Shown here: positions 36,763 to 44,701 of the stretch, piece after piece
Position numbering within the stretch: position 1 is the first letter of the stretch
Layout of the letters: every line of letters begins with the position of its first letter
NCBI RefSeq assembly: GCF_902459615.1
Contig: NZ_CABPSA010000002.1
Coordinates: 856,872 to 920,871, forward strand
Length of the DNA: 64,000 bases
Source of the DNA: Pandoraea commovens
Lineage (GTDB): Bacteria; Pseudomonadota; Gammaproteobacteria; Burkholderiales; Burkholderiaceae
Direction of reading: 5' to 3'
Notes under the pieces: model-generated
Told to the model about the DNA's origin: nothing
Seen by the model: only the letters and a program-made list of their open reading frames with translations
The model's database searches: none
Position numbers and translations under genes: made by a program

Positions 36763-38030
36763 TGCCGTCGTTCTCTTATCGCTATACCTGCGTGCGCTGC
36801 GCGACCCCACAGACATGGGGGGCGATTCGCTATCGATGCCATGTGTGTGGTCAGAACTTGCGAATCCAGCGCAAGGCCGATGCGGACTCGCCGTCGGCGA
36901 TGGATATCGTGACGACGTTCCGAGAAAGTGGAACGGAAGGCATGTGGCGGTACGTCGCCTTGCTACCCGTCGAAGCGCATTGGGGCAGCCGCCTGCGTGT
37001 CGGCGGAACCCCTTTGATCGATTGCGGGGACGACGGCGGTATCCACCTTCGGATCAAGGACGAAGCGCGCAATCCCAGCGGCTCGCTCAAGGACCGGGCC
37101 ACCGAGCTGGTGCTGGCCGTCGCTAAACGCGCCGGGTGCAAGGGGGCGGTGACGGCCTCGACCGGCAACGCAGGGGCATCGCTTGCGTGCATCGCCGCCG
37201 CGCAGGCAATGGCGGCAACGGTCGTGGTGCCCGCCAGTACGCCCTTCGCGAAGCTTGCGCAGATTCGGGCATATGGCGCGAACGTCTGCGAGATCGGGGG
37301 CACTTATGACGACGCCTTTGAGATTGCCGAACGCATGGCAGACGACGCGCTGGTGTGTTGTCGGAACACCGGTGTGAATCCATTCACACGCGAAGGCAAG
37401 AAGACATGTGCCTACGAGATTGCCGAAGCGATGGCGTGGCATGTCCCCGACTGGGTCATCGTGCCGACGGGGGACGGCAATATTTTGTCAGGCATCGCGG
37501 CGGGATTTCTCGACCTGTTTGCACTGGGTATTACCTCGGCGATTCCGCGTCTGATGGCAGCGCAAGCCAACAGCGCCGACAGCATCGCGCGCGACTGGAC
37601 GACGTACGACGAGACCGTAGCGTTGCCTGTGTCGCCCACCGCTGTTACGCCGAACACGGTGGCCGACAGTCTCTCGGTCAGTCGACCGCGAGACCACTTT
37701 GCTGCGCTGCACGCCCTCAGAGCCACGCGCGGCACCTGTGTGGTGGTGAACGACGAGTGCATTGCGGCCGCGTCGCGCACGCTCGCCCAGCGTTTCGGTC
37801 TTTGGTATGAACCGTCGACGGCGGCAGGCTACGCCGCGTTGCGAGCGGGTCTCGCCAGCGGGCGTATCCAGTCGGGGGCGGAAGTGGTGTTGCTTGGCAC
37901 TGGCAGTGGATTGAAGTCACCGCAATGCTTCGATGGCGTGACCTGGCCACCGGCTTGCGGGTTGGCGGTGCCGCCGGAGGGGCATGCGCCCGGCGACCAC
38001 GGTCCGTTGCATCGCGGGGCATGCCCATGA
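36762..38030 (+). CDS. Zinc-ribbon threonine-synthase-like PLP enzyme
   Basis: 422 residues. An N-terminal zinc ribbon (Cys10, Cys13, Cys26, Cys29) precedes a fold-type II PLP domain: Lys110 in NPSGSLKDRA, TASTGNAGASLA, and the C-terminal LGTGSGLK. Threonine synthase acts on O-phosphohomoserine; relatives in natural-product clusters do beta- or gamma-replacements on other phosphorylated or acylated amino acids. Being a second PLP ligase-type enzyme beside SbnA, it may add another amino-acid unit. ATG overlaps the carbamoyltransferase stop (TGATG); ends overlapping the oxidase start (ATGA). Confidence 0.82.
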   Translation: MPSFSYRYTCVRCATPQTWGAIRYRCHVCGQNLRIQRKADADSPSAMDIVTTFRESGTEGMWRYVALLPVEAHWGSRLRVGGTPLIDCGDDGGIHLRIKDEARNPSGSLKDRATELVLAVAKRAGCKGAVTASTGNAGASLACIAAAQAMAATVVVPASTPFAKLAQIRAYGANVCEIGGTYDDAFEIAERMADDALVCCRNTGVNPFTREGKKTCAYEIAEAMAWHVPDWVIVPTGDGNILSGIAAGFLDLFALGITSAIPRLMAAQANSADSIARDWTTYDETVALPVSPTAVTPNTVADSLSVSRPRDHFAALHALRATRGTCVVVNDECIAAASRTLAQRFGLWYEPSTAAGYAALRAGLASGRIQSGAEVVLLGTGSGLKSPQCFDGVTWPPACGLAVPPEGHAPGDHGPLHRGACP

Positions 38031-38995
38031 GTGCGATGTCGGGGGTGGACGTCATTGTCATAGGCGCGGGTGTGAGCGGCCTGACGACGGCAGTGGCGAT
38101 GTCGCTCGCAGGTCGTCGCGTTGCCATTTTCGCAGCTGAGGGGCCATCGCAAACGACGTCGGCGTTGGCGGCAGCGATCTGGCATCCGTTCTATCAGGCC
38201 CCGGATCTCGTCTATCTCGCTCGCGCCCGGCACACGTATGCAGCCATGCATCGATTGTCGTCGGATGCGATGTCCGGGGTGAGCATGAGGCCATTGACCG
38301 AATACTTTCGACGCGACGCTGGCGTGCCCTGGTGGGCGGAATGCGCCAGCGGTCTGTGTCGGCTACCGCAGGCGCGCGTGCCATCGCGCTTCGCCTGCGC
38401 GTACCGCATGGACGTGCCCGTCGCGGTCACTGAGACCTACCTGCGTTATCTGATGAACATGTTCCTTGAACTTGGCGGGCAGTTCGTGCCACGTCGCATC
38501 GAGGATCCCGCTGCATTGCTCGAAGAGGTCGAGATCGTGGTGAATTGCTGCGGCTACGGCAGCCGCCAGTTCGGCGACGACGCCTTGTCGCTGTCGCGGG
38601 CCGTTGTGTTGCGTGCCACGCGTGACGACGCCGTGCAAGGGTGTTTCATCGATGACTCGGATCCTTTCGCGCCGACGTACATCGTGGAGCGCGACGACGA
38701 CATCGTACTTGGCGGTATGGCAGAACCCGACCTGACATCGACGGTCATCGGGCAACGGCAGATCGATGACATCGTTCATCGCTGCACACGACTTTGCGAG
38801 GGCGTTGCGGCCCTGCGTGTCATCGATGCGCGCGTCGGCTTTCGTCCGGTGCGTCGTTCGCCGCGTGTTGTCCGGGACGAGCGGTACGCGCGCTTGCTGC
38901 ACAACTATGGACATGGCGGGGGCGGCTTCACCTTGTCATGGGGATGTGCGAACGACATCGTTCGACTCGCGGGCGAGGTGTCGAGCGACGCGTGA
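38027..38995 (+). CDS. D-amino-acid-oxidase-family flavoprotein
   Basis: 322 residues with FAD motif VIVIGAGVSGLTTAVAMSLAG at the N-terminus, SALAAAIWHPF, the substrate-binding arginine region GFRPVRRSPRV and the C-terminal NYGHGGGGFTLSWGCA, all typical of the D-amino-acid oxidase / glycine oxidase family. It would oxidise an amine or D-amino acid to an imine with O2, or act as a dehydrogenase. The substrate in this pathway is unknown. Start chosen at the ATGA overlap with the upstream gene; earlier in-frame codons exist. Confidence 0.85.
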   Translation: MSAMSGVDVIVIGAGVSGLTTAVAMSLAGRRVAIFAAEGPSQTTSALAAAIWHPFYQAPDLVYLARARHTYAAMHRLSSDAMSGVSMRPLTEYFRRDAGVPWWAECASGLCRLPQARVPSRFACAYRMDVPVAVTETYLRYLMNMFLELGGQFVPRRIEDPAALLEEVEIVVNCCGYGSRQFGDDALSLSRAVVLRATRDDAVQGCFIDDSDPFAPTYIVERDDDIVLGGMAEPDLTSTVIGQRQIDDIVHRCTRLCEGVAALRVIDARVGFRPVRRSPRVVRDERYARLLHNYGHGGGGFTLSWGCANDIVRLAGEVSSDA

Positions 38996-39052
38996 GCGCC
39001 TTCACACCGCGCTTGTCACGCACGATTCAATGCAACCGTGTAAGGAGACCCG

Positions 39053-39697
39053 ATGGAACTGGATCCGTCGACGCTGGACGAGGCGCGCATCTACAACTTC
39101 ATGATGAGCACGATTCTCCCGCGTCCGATTGCGTGGGTGAGTACGGTCGATGCGCTGGGGCGATCGAACCTCGCGCCGTATGCGTACTTCATGGGCGTGT
39201 GCTGTGTGCCGATGACGGTGCTGTTCTGTCCTGTGGTGCCGCCGCGGCCGAGGCGAAAGAAGGACACGCTGCACAACATCGAGGCGGTGCCGGAGTTCGT
39301 CGTGAACGTGGCGAGTACGTCATGCATCGATGCCGTGAATCTCTCGGCCGCGCCCTTGCCACCCGGGGAGTCGGAATTCGACCTCACGGGCATGACGCCG
39401 GTGCCGTCTTCGCGTGTGCGACCTCCGCGTGTTCGGGAGGCGTCCGTTGCCTTCGAGTGCGAGGTGCGCGACATCATCGAGATCAGCGCTGCACCCGGCG
39501 GCGGATGGGTCGTGCTCGGCACGGTGCTTGCCGCGCACGTAGACGACGCGCTGCTCGATCCCGTCACCTGTCATGTCGACTTACACGCCCTCAGTCCGGT
39601 GGGGCGTCTTGGCGGTGGCTCGTTCGTGAATGCCGCTACCGATACGTTCACGTTGACACGCTACAAGACGCTTGCCGATCTTGCGTCGCGAAAGTGA
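39053..39697 (+). CDS. Flavin reductase-like domain protein
   Basis: 214 residues of the FMN-binding flavin reductase-like family (DIM6/NTAB type): ILPRPIAWVSTVDALGRSNLAPYAYF, then FVVNVAS and the late VGRLGGGSFVNAATDTFTLTRY. Could reduce flavin for the N-oxygenase or act as an oxidoreductase itself. AAGGAGA seven bases before the ATG. Last plus-strand gene of the cluster; its end overlaps the convergent luxR-type gene by 50 bp. Confidence 0.87.
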   Translation: MELDPSTLDEARIYNFMMSTILPRPIAWVSTVDALGRSNLAPYAYFMGVCCVPMTVLFCPVVPPRPRRKKDTLHNIEAVPEFVVNVASTSCIDAVNLSAAPLPPGESEFDLTGMTPVPSSRVRPPRVREASVAFECEVRDIIEISAAPGGGWVVLGTVLAAHVDDALLDPVTCHVDLHALSPVGRLGGGSFVNAATDTFTLTRYKTLADLASRK

Positions 39698-40562
39698 TCT
39701 CCTTGACCTTCGGGTGCGGCGGCAACGCAACATCGTCGAGCAGTCCGTAGTCGCTTGCCATCTTCGCGGCGCGATGGCGGCTCGATACGTCGAACTTGCG
39801 CATGGCACTGCGCAGATGGAAGACCACGCCATGTTCGGAAAGCGTGAGGATGCGACCGATTTCCCACGATGTCTTGCCGCACGCCACCCATCTCAAGCAC
39901 TCGCGCTCGCGCGGCGTCAGTGCTGGCGCGCAGCGACGAGCCGCATCGCGCTGAACGATGCGCCACACGGCTTCATGCACGTGGGCTGCGAGTACGACGC
40001 CGGCATGCGACGCCCACACATGTGCGCCCGAATCGCTGACGTCATGCGTTGGCCGCGCGGAGTAGCGCGCATCGTGGCGACCCTGAGGTTGTGCGTGATG
40101 TTGTGCCGATGGGCGGGCGCAATGCGCGGTGCGTCTCGGTGACGACAGACTCAATGTGCCCGATGCCCCCGATGGCGTGAAGACCGGATACGTGATGCCG
40201 AAGCGCAACCCGGCAGCGCGCTGTTCGTGGAGCAGCTGTCGCGCCTCGGGGGACGCGTACAACCCGGCCGTCCATTCCACCGGTGTCAGTTGCCGAGCAG
40301 CGAGCGAGAGGACAGGGTCGACGGTGTCATAGCGTTGTGCGTCATAGCGTTGCTGCCACACACGGGGAAGATTGCCGAGGCGCGGTGTTGCGAAACGGCC
40401 GTCGGGCAATGCGAAGTGGCCGCGATAGCTGAAGTAGCGTTGGCCGAGCGCGCTGCAAAGCGAAGGGAGCAGCGTGTGAAGGACGTCGAAGCCGGTGGCG
40501 TCCTGCAGGGCGCTCAGGCCGTCGGCAAACGAGCGGGGAGAGAGAGGGCGCGTGGCTCGCAT
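39648..40562 (-). CDS. LuxR-type quorum-sensing regulator (no LuxI partner in the window)
   Basis: 304 residues. The N-terminal autoinducer domain carries the acyl-homoserine-lactone pocket residues with exact LuxR/TraR spacing: Trp69, Tyr73, Asp82-Pro83, Trp97, and Gly122. The C-terminal domain is a GerE helix-turn-helix (LTPRERECLRWVACGKTSWEIGRIL). Between them is an extra stretch of about 40 His/Arg/Ser-rich residues (about 143-184) not usual in LuxR proteins of about 240 residues. No luxI homologue is seen in 64 kb, so it may be a solo receptor. Convergent with the cluster and the likely controller. Confidence 0.87.
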   Translation of the reverse strand: MRATRPLSPRSFADGLSALQDATGFDVLHTLLPSLCSALGQRYFSYRGHFALPDGRFATPRLGNLPRVWQQRYDAQRYDTVDPVLSLAARQLTPVEWTAGLYASPEARQLLHEQRAAGLRFGITYPVFTPSGASGTLSLSSPRRTAHCARPSAQHHAQPQGRHDARYSARPTHDVSDSGAHVWASHAGVVLAAHVHEAVWRIVQRDAARRCAPALTPRERECLRWVACGKTSWEIGRILTLSEHGVVFHLRSAMRKFDVSSRHRAAKMASDYGLLDDVALPPHPKVKEITFATQDRQASCSVST

Positions 40563-41059
40563 GGCAAAGCGATGTAGGGAACATGTTTCGCTTGTAGCAT
40601 GCGTCTGATGGCAGTGCGCATCGGGCTTCGCTGCAACGTACGTGGTCCGTGCGTCGAGATGCCGCGATGGCGGCATTATGCCAACGCGACACCGGACGAA
40701 AGCTCGGGGCAAAGTCCCTTGATGACGCGGTGTCGCCATAGTATTGAGGTCGTATAGGCGGGCGCGACATAACGTCGCACGCGAAATCCGGCGCAGCGTC
40801 TACTGTTGATGGATATCGGAAGAATCCCGCATCGCAACGAAGCCGCCGATGTGAAGACGAGGCGGTGACGAGATGCTGACGTGTCGTTCGAATGTGTCGG
40901 TTGGCAGGGTATTCAGGACACCGCAACGAGTCGCCGCGTGTTGCAATGTGTCAAACGTGCGACGCATAGGGAGTATCCCGTAGTCGCTCGGCCGTTGGGA
41001 TTTTCGGCTAGGGGATTAACCGGATTTCCCTTTTGCATCAATGAGTTCAGGAGGATGCT

Positions 41060-41116
41060 ATGGCGCGCCAAATACTCGGTATCAATGTTGTCGCTTCGAG
41101 AATGCGCGTTCTATAA
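41060..41116 (+). CDS. Possible 18-residue leader peptide upstream of the cox operon
   Basis: ATG at 41060 sits 5 bases after AGGAGG (41049-41054) and opens 18 codons (MARQILGINVVASRMRVL). Its stop lies within the TATAAT of the predicted cox promoter, so it would belong to an earlier transcript. Could be a chance frame. Confidence 0.2.
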   Translation: MARQILGINVVASRMRVL

Positions 41117-41117
41117 T
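41088..41117 (+). promoter_or_regulatory. Predicted sigma-70 promoter of the cox operon
   Basis: TTGTCG (41088-41093), 18-bp spacer, TATAAT (41112-41117). About 80 bp before the DUF2244 gene. Confidence 0.55.
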
Positions 41118-41199
41118 GCGGCAGTTTGTCGCGGCCCGGACGCAACTAGTTCCCGGCCGTCGGACATGAAAGACCCAAAATGCCCCACGGGTGACGGCG

Positions 41200-41679
41200 A
41201 TGCTCGCAGCCTCTTCTTCCGAGACCGGAAACGGTTCGGCGATGAAGGAATGGACGCATAAGCGCAACTGCGCGATATCGCCGCGCCAGTTTGTCCTGTT
41301 CTACCTGTCGTTGGCCGCCGTCTCACTGGGTGTTGCCTTGATTGCGGCGTGGCGCGGTGGGTGGTTGGTCTTGCCGTTCACAGGCCTGGACTTGCTCGTG
41401 GTGGGCGTTGCGTTCGTCATTCATGCCCGGCATGCCACAGATTACGAGGTCATTCGGTTGTCGCCCGTGAGCCTTGTGGTCGAGCAACGTTCAGCACAGA
41501 GGTTGACGCAGTTCGAGTTCAATCCCCGCTGGGTACGCATCGACATCGAGAAGCCGCCGCGAATGCGCATCGTCTTGCGCTCGGGTAGCCGCTCGGTCAC
41601 TGTCGGTGCCTATCTTGCGCCGCATCGCCGCGAAACGTTTGCGCGCGAGCTGCGCCGTTGTCTTGCCCAACAGGCCTGA
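41200..41679 (+). CDS. DUF2244 integral membrane protein
   Basis: 159 residues from ATG 41200; a GTG at 41191 and an ATG at 41242 are alternatives. Two membrane helices (VLFYLSLAAVSLGVALIAAW and WLVLPFTGLDLLVVGVAFVI) are followed by a soluble tail with the family phrase FNPRWVRIDIEKP. Found just before coxB in many beta-proteobacteria and probably co-transcribed; function unknown. Confidence 0.85.
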   Translation: MLAASSSETGNGSAMKEWTHKRNCAISPRQFVLFYLSLAAVSLGVALIAAWRGGWLVLPFTGLDLLVVGVAFVIHARHATDYEVIRLSPVSLVVEQRSAQRLTQFEFNPRWVRIDIEKPPRMRIVLRSGSRSVTVGAYLAPHRRETFARELRRCLAQQA

Positions 41680-41722
41680 GAGAGATGGAGACGATCTCGG
41701 GCGACCGCCAGGGAGGATTTGG

Positions 41723-42952
41723 ATGGTAATTTTGGGTAAGGAAGCTATGAAAAAAACGAAACACGCCTTGGCGGCTTTCCTTGCGGGCGCCTCACTGCTC
41801 GCCGGCGCTCCGGCCATCGCGGCGGGAGTCGCGGATATGCCGGGGGGGCCGGCCGTCAACGAACTCAACTTCCAGCCGCCGGTCACGAAACTCGCGGAAG
41901 AGCTTCACAGCCTGCACACCATGATGCTGATCATCTGTCTGGTGATCTTCATTGCTGTGTTCGGCGTGATGTTCTACTCGATCATCAAGCACCGCAAATC
42001 CAAGGGCCATCAGCCTGCGAATTTCCATGAAAGCACCACGGTCGAGGTGATCTGGACGGTCGTGCCGTTCATCATCGTGATTCTGATGGCATTGCCCGCC
42101 ACGAAGACCGTCGTGGCCATGAAGGACACCACCAACGCCGATATCACCATCAAGGTGACCGGCTATCAGTGGAAGTGGGGCTACGACTACCTGAAGGGCG
42201 AAGGCGAGGGCATCAAGTTTCTCTCGACGCTCACCACGCCGCGCAGCCAGATCGACGGCGCGGAGCCGAAGAGCAACACGTACTTGCAGGAAGTCGATAA
42301 CCCGATGGTCGTGCCGGTCAACAAGAAGGTACGTCTGATCACCACGGCCAACGACGTCATCCACTCGTTCTACGTGCCTGCCTTCGGTATCAAGCAGGAC
42401 GCCATTCCGGGCTTCGTGCGCGACACCTGGTTCAAGGCGGAGAAGGTTGGCGAGTACCGCGGCTTCTGTACCGAACTGTGCGGTAAGGAGCACGCGTTCA
42501 TGCCGGTCGTGGTGAAGGTGGTCTCGGAAGACGATTACAACAAGTGGGTCGACACGCAGAAGAAGCAGATGGCGGCCTCGGCAGACGACCCGAACAAGAC
42601 CTACACCGTGCAGGAACTGATGGAGCGCGGCCAGAAGGTCTACGCCTCGAATTGCGCGGTGTGCCACCAGCCGAACGGCAAGGGCGGCGGTGCGTTCCCG
42701 GCGCTCGACGGCGGCAAGATCGTGACGGGCCCGGTGGCCGATCACATCAGCATCGTGCTGCATGGCAAGAATGCGATGCCGAACTGGTCGCATCTGAACG
42801 ATGTGGAGCTTGCGGCCGTCATCACGTTCGAGCGCAACTCGTGGAGCAACAAGACCGGCGACGTGATTCAGCCGGCACAGGTGCGCGAAGCACGCGGTAA
42901 CAAGTCGGCGAATGCCGCCGGTGCCGCGGCCGACGCAGCGAAGAACAGTTAA
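41723..42952 (+). CDS. coxB: Cytochrome c oxidase subunit II with fused cytochrome c domain
   Basis: 409 residues from the ATG at 41723, which has GGGAGG six bases upstream; an ATG at 41747 with AAGGAAG is also possible. Order: signal peptide, two membrane helices, cupredoxin domain with the CuA ligands (Cys249 and Cys253 in GFCTELCGKEH, then Met), and a C-terminal c-type haem domain (Cys311-x2-Cys314-His315, CAVCH). The haem fusion marks a caa3-like oxidase. It accepts electrons from cytochrome c in the periplasm. First structural gene of the oxidase operon. Confidence 0.95.
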   Translation: MVILGKEAMKKTKHALAAFLAGASLLAGAPAIAAGVADMPGGPAVNELNFQPPVTKLAEELHSLHTMMLIICLVIFIAVFGVMFYSIIKHRKSKGHQPANFHESTTVEVIWTVVPFIIVILMALPATKTVVAMKDTTNADITIKVTGYQWKWGYDYLKGEGEGIKFLSTLTTPRSQIDGAEPKSNTYLQEVDNPMVVPVNKKVRLITTANDVIHSFYVPAFGIKQDAIPGFVRDTWFKAEKVGEYRGFCTELCGKEHAFMPVVVKVVSEDDYNKWVDTQKKQMAASADDPNKTYTVQELMERGQKVYASNCAVCHQPNGKGGGAFPALDGGKIVTGPVADHISIVLHGKNAMPNWSHLNDVELAAVITFERNSWSNKTGDVIQPAQVREARGNKSANAAGAAADAAKNS

Positions 42953-42986
42953 GTCGTTCGACCAGTTCGAAGCAAGGAGATTGGGT

Positions 42987-44579
42987 ATGAGTTCCATCGC
43001 TCACGATCACGTGGCGGGTCACGACGATCACGCGCACGACCATCCGCACGGATGGCGTCGCTGGCTGTTCGCGACGAATCACAAGGACATCGGCACGTTG
43101 TACATGATCTTCTCGTTCGTCATGCTGCTCTCGGGCGGCGTGATGGCGTTGATGATCCGTGCGGAATTGTTCGAACCGGGCCTGCAGTTCATTCGTCCGG
43201 AGTTCTTCAACCAGCTCACCACCATGCACGGGCTGGTGATGATTTTCGGCGCGATCATGCCGGCGTTCGTGGGATTCGCGAACTGGATGATCCCGCTGCA
43301 AATCGGCGCGTCGGACATGGCGTTCGCGCGCATGAACAACTTCAGCTTCTGGCTGCTGCCGGTGGGCGGTCTGCTGCTGATCTCGTCGTTCCTCGTGCCG
43401 GGCGGTGCGACCGCAGCAGGCTGGACGATGTACGCACCGCTGTCGGTGCAGATGGGGCCGGGTCAGGATCTGGCGATCTTCGGGGCGCACATTCTGGGCG
43501 CGTCGTCGATCATGGGCGCCATCAACATCATCGTCACGATTCTGAACATGCGCGCGCCGGGCATGACGCTGATGAAGATGCCGATGTTCGTGTGGACGTG
43601 GCTCATCACCGCCTACCTGCTCATCGCCGTGATGCCGGTGCTGGCCGGTGCGATCACGATGCTGCTCACGGACCGTCACTTCGGTACGTCGTTCTTTAAC
43701 GCTGCGGGCGGCGGCGACCCGGTCATGTATCAGCACATCTTCTGGTTCTTCGGACACCCGGAGGTGTACATCATGATTCTGCCGGCGTTCGGGATCGTGT
43801 CGCAGGTGATTCCGGCGTTCTCGCGCAAGCCGCTGTTCGGCTATAGCTCGATGGTGTACGCCACGGCGTCGATCGCGATTCTGTCGTTCATGGTGTGGGC
43901 GCACCACATGTTCGTGACGGGTATGCCGGTCACCGGTCAACTGTTCTTCATGTACGCGACGATGCTGATCTCCGTGCCCACGGGCGTGAAGGTCTTCAAC
44001 TGGGTCGCCACGATGTGGAAGGGCTCGCTCACGTTCGAGACGCCGATGCTCTTCTCCGTCGGCTTCCTCTTCGTGTTCACGATGGGCGGCTTCACGGGCC
44101 TGATTCTCTCGCTCGCACCGCTCGACATTCAGATGCACGGCACTTATTACGTGGTGGCGCACTTCCACTACGTGTTAGTGGCCGGCTCGCTCTTCGCGCT
44201 ATTCGCCGGGTTCTATTACTGGGTGCCGAAGTGGACGGGCCATATGTACAACGAGTGGCGCGGCAAGTTCCACTTCTGGGGTTCGCTCATCACGTTCAAC
44301 GTGACGTTCTTCCCGATGCACTTCCTGGGTCTGGCGGGCATGCCGCGTCGCTACGCCGATTACCCGGCACAGTTCACGGACTTCAACCAGATCGCGACCA
44401 TCGGCGCATTCGGCTTCGGCCTGATGCAGGTGTACTTCCTGTTCTGGGTTGCGATTCCGACGTGGCGTGGCGGCAAGGCGGCTGAAGCCAAGCCGTGGGA
44501 CGGTGCGGAAGGGCTGGAGTGGACCGTGCCGAGTCCGGCGCCGTTCCACACGTTCGAGACGCCGCCGAAGGTGCATTGA
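42987..44579 (+). CDS. ctaD: Cytochrome c oxidase subunit I
   Basis: 530-residue catalytic subunit with haems a and a3-CuB. Twelve membrane helices; key segments are the haem a histidine in TTMHGLVMIF, the CuB region HIFWFFGHPEVYIMILPAFG (His-x3-Tyr motif), the two CuB histidines in VWAHHMFVTG, and the haem a3 / a histidines in YYVVAHFHYVL. AAGGAGA precedes the start. The His-rich N-terminus (HDHVAGHDDHAHDHPHG) could bind metal but is not catalytic. Confidence 0.97.
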   Translation: MSSIAHDHVAGHDDHAHDHPHGWRRWLFATNHKDIGTLYMIFSFVMLLSGGVMALMIRAELFEPGLQFIRPEFFNQLTTMHGLVMIFGAIMPAFVGFANWMIPLQIGASDMAFARMNNFSFWLLPVGGLLLISSFLVPGGATAAGWTMYAPLSVQMGPGQDLAIFGAHILGASSIMGAINIIVTILNMRAPGMTLMKMPMFVWTWLITAYLLIAVMPVLAGAITMLLTDRHFGTSFFNAAGGGDPVMYQHIFWFFGHPEVYIMILPAFGIVSQVIPAFSRKPLFGYSSMVYATASIAILSFMVWAHHMFVTGMPVTGQLFFMYATMLISVPTGVKVFNWVATMWKGSLTFETPMLFSVGFLFVFTMGGFTGLILSLAPLDIQMHGTYYVVAHFHYVLVAGSLFALFAGFYYWVPKWTGHMYNEWRGKFHFWGSLITFNVTFFPMHFLGLAGMPRRYADYPAQFTDFNQIATIGAFGFGLMQVYFLFWVAIPTWRGGKAAEAKPWDGAEGLEWTVPSPAPFHTFETPPKVH

Positions 44580-44581
44580 AC

Positions 44582-44701
44582 ATGGCACTCAGTCCTGAAC
44601 AGCGGGCGAGAAACCTGCGCACCGGGCTGATTCTCGGCTCGGTGGTGCTGGTGTTCTTCATCGGCGTGATGATCAAGACCAAATTGTTAGGCGGTATCTG
44701 A
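44582..44701 (+). CDS. Small single-helix cytochrome oxidase assembly protein
   Basis: 39 residues (MALSPEQRARNLRTGLILGS... ending LLGGI) with one membrane helix. A protein of this size and sequence type lies between coxA and cox11 in many Burkholderiales. Its TGA overlaps the ctaG ATG (TGATG), giving translational coupling. Likely role in copper insertion or oxidase assembly, inferred from position. Confidence 0.85.
   Translation: MALSPEQRARNLRTGLILGSVVLVFFIGVMIKTKLLGGI

Larger units (their letters stand above)
40563..41199. other. Intergenic region between the luxR-type gene and the cox operon
   Basis: About 640 bp, somewhat less GC-rich than the genes beside it. It must hold the luxR promoter (left) and the cox operon promoter (right, see 41088-41117). 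A short frame with a perfect ribosome site lies at 41060-41116. I see no larger gene that can be supported. Confidence 0.5.

Noticed and set aside
39648-40562. luxI partner for the LuxR gene
   Set aside because: No acyl-homoserine-lactone synthase-like frame was found on either strand within the window.
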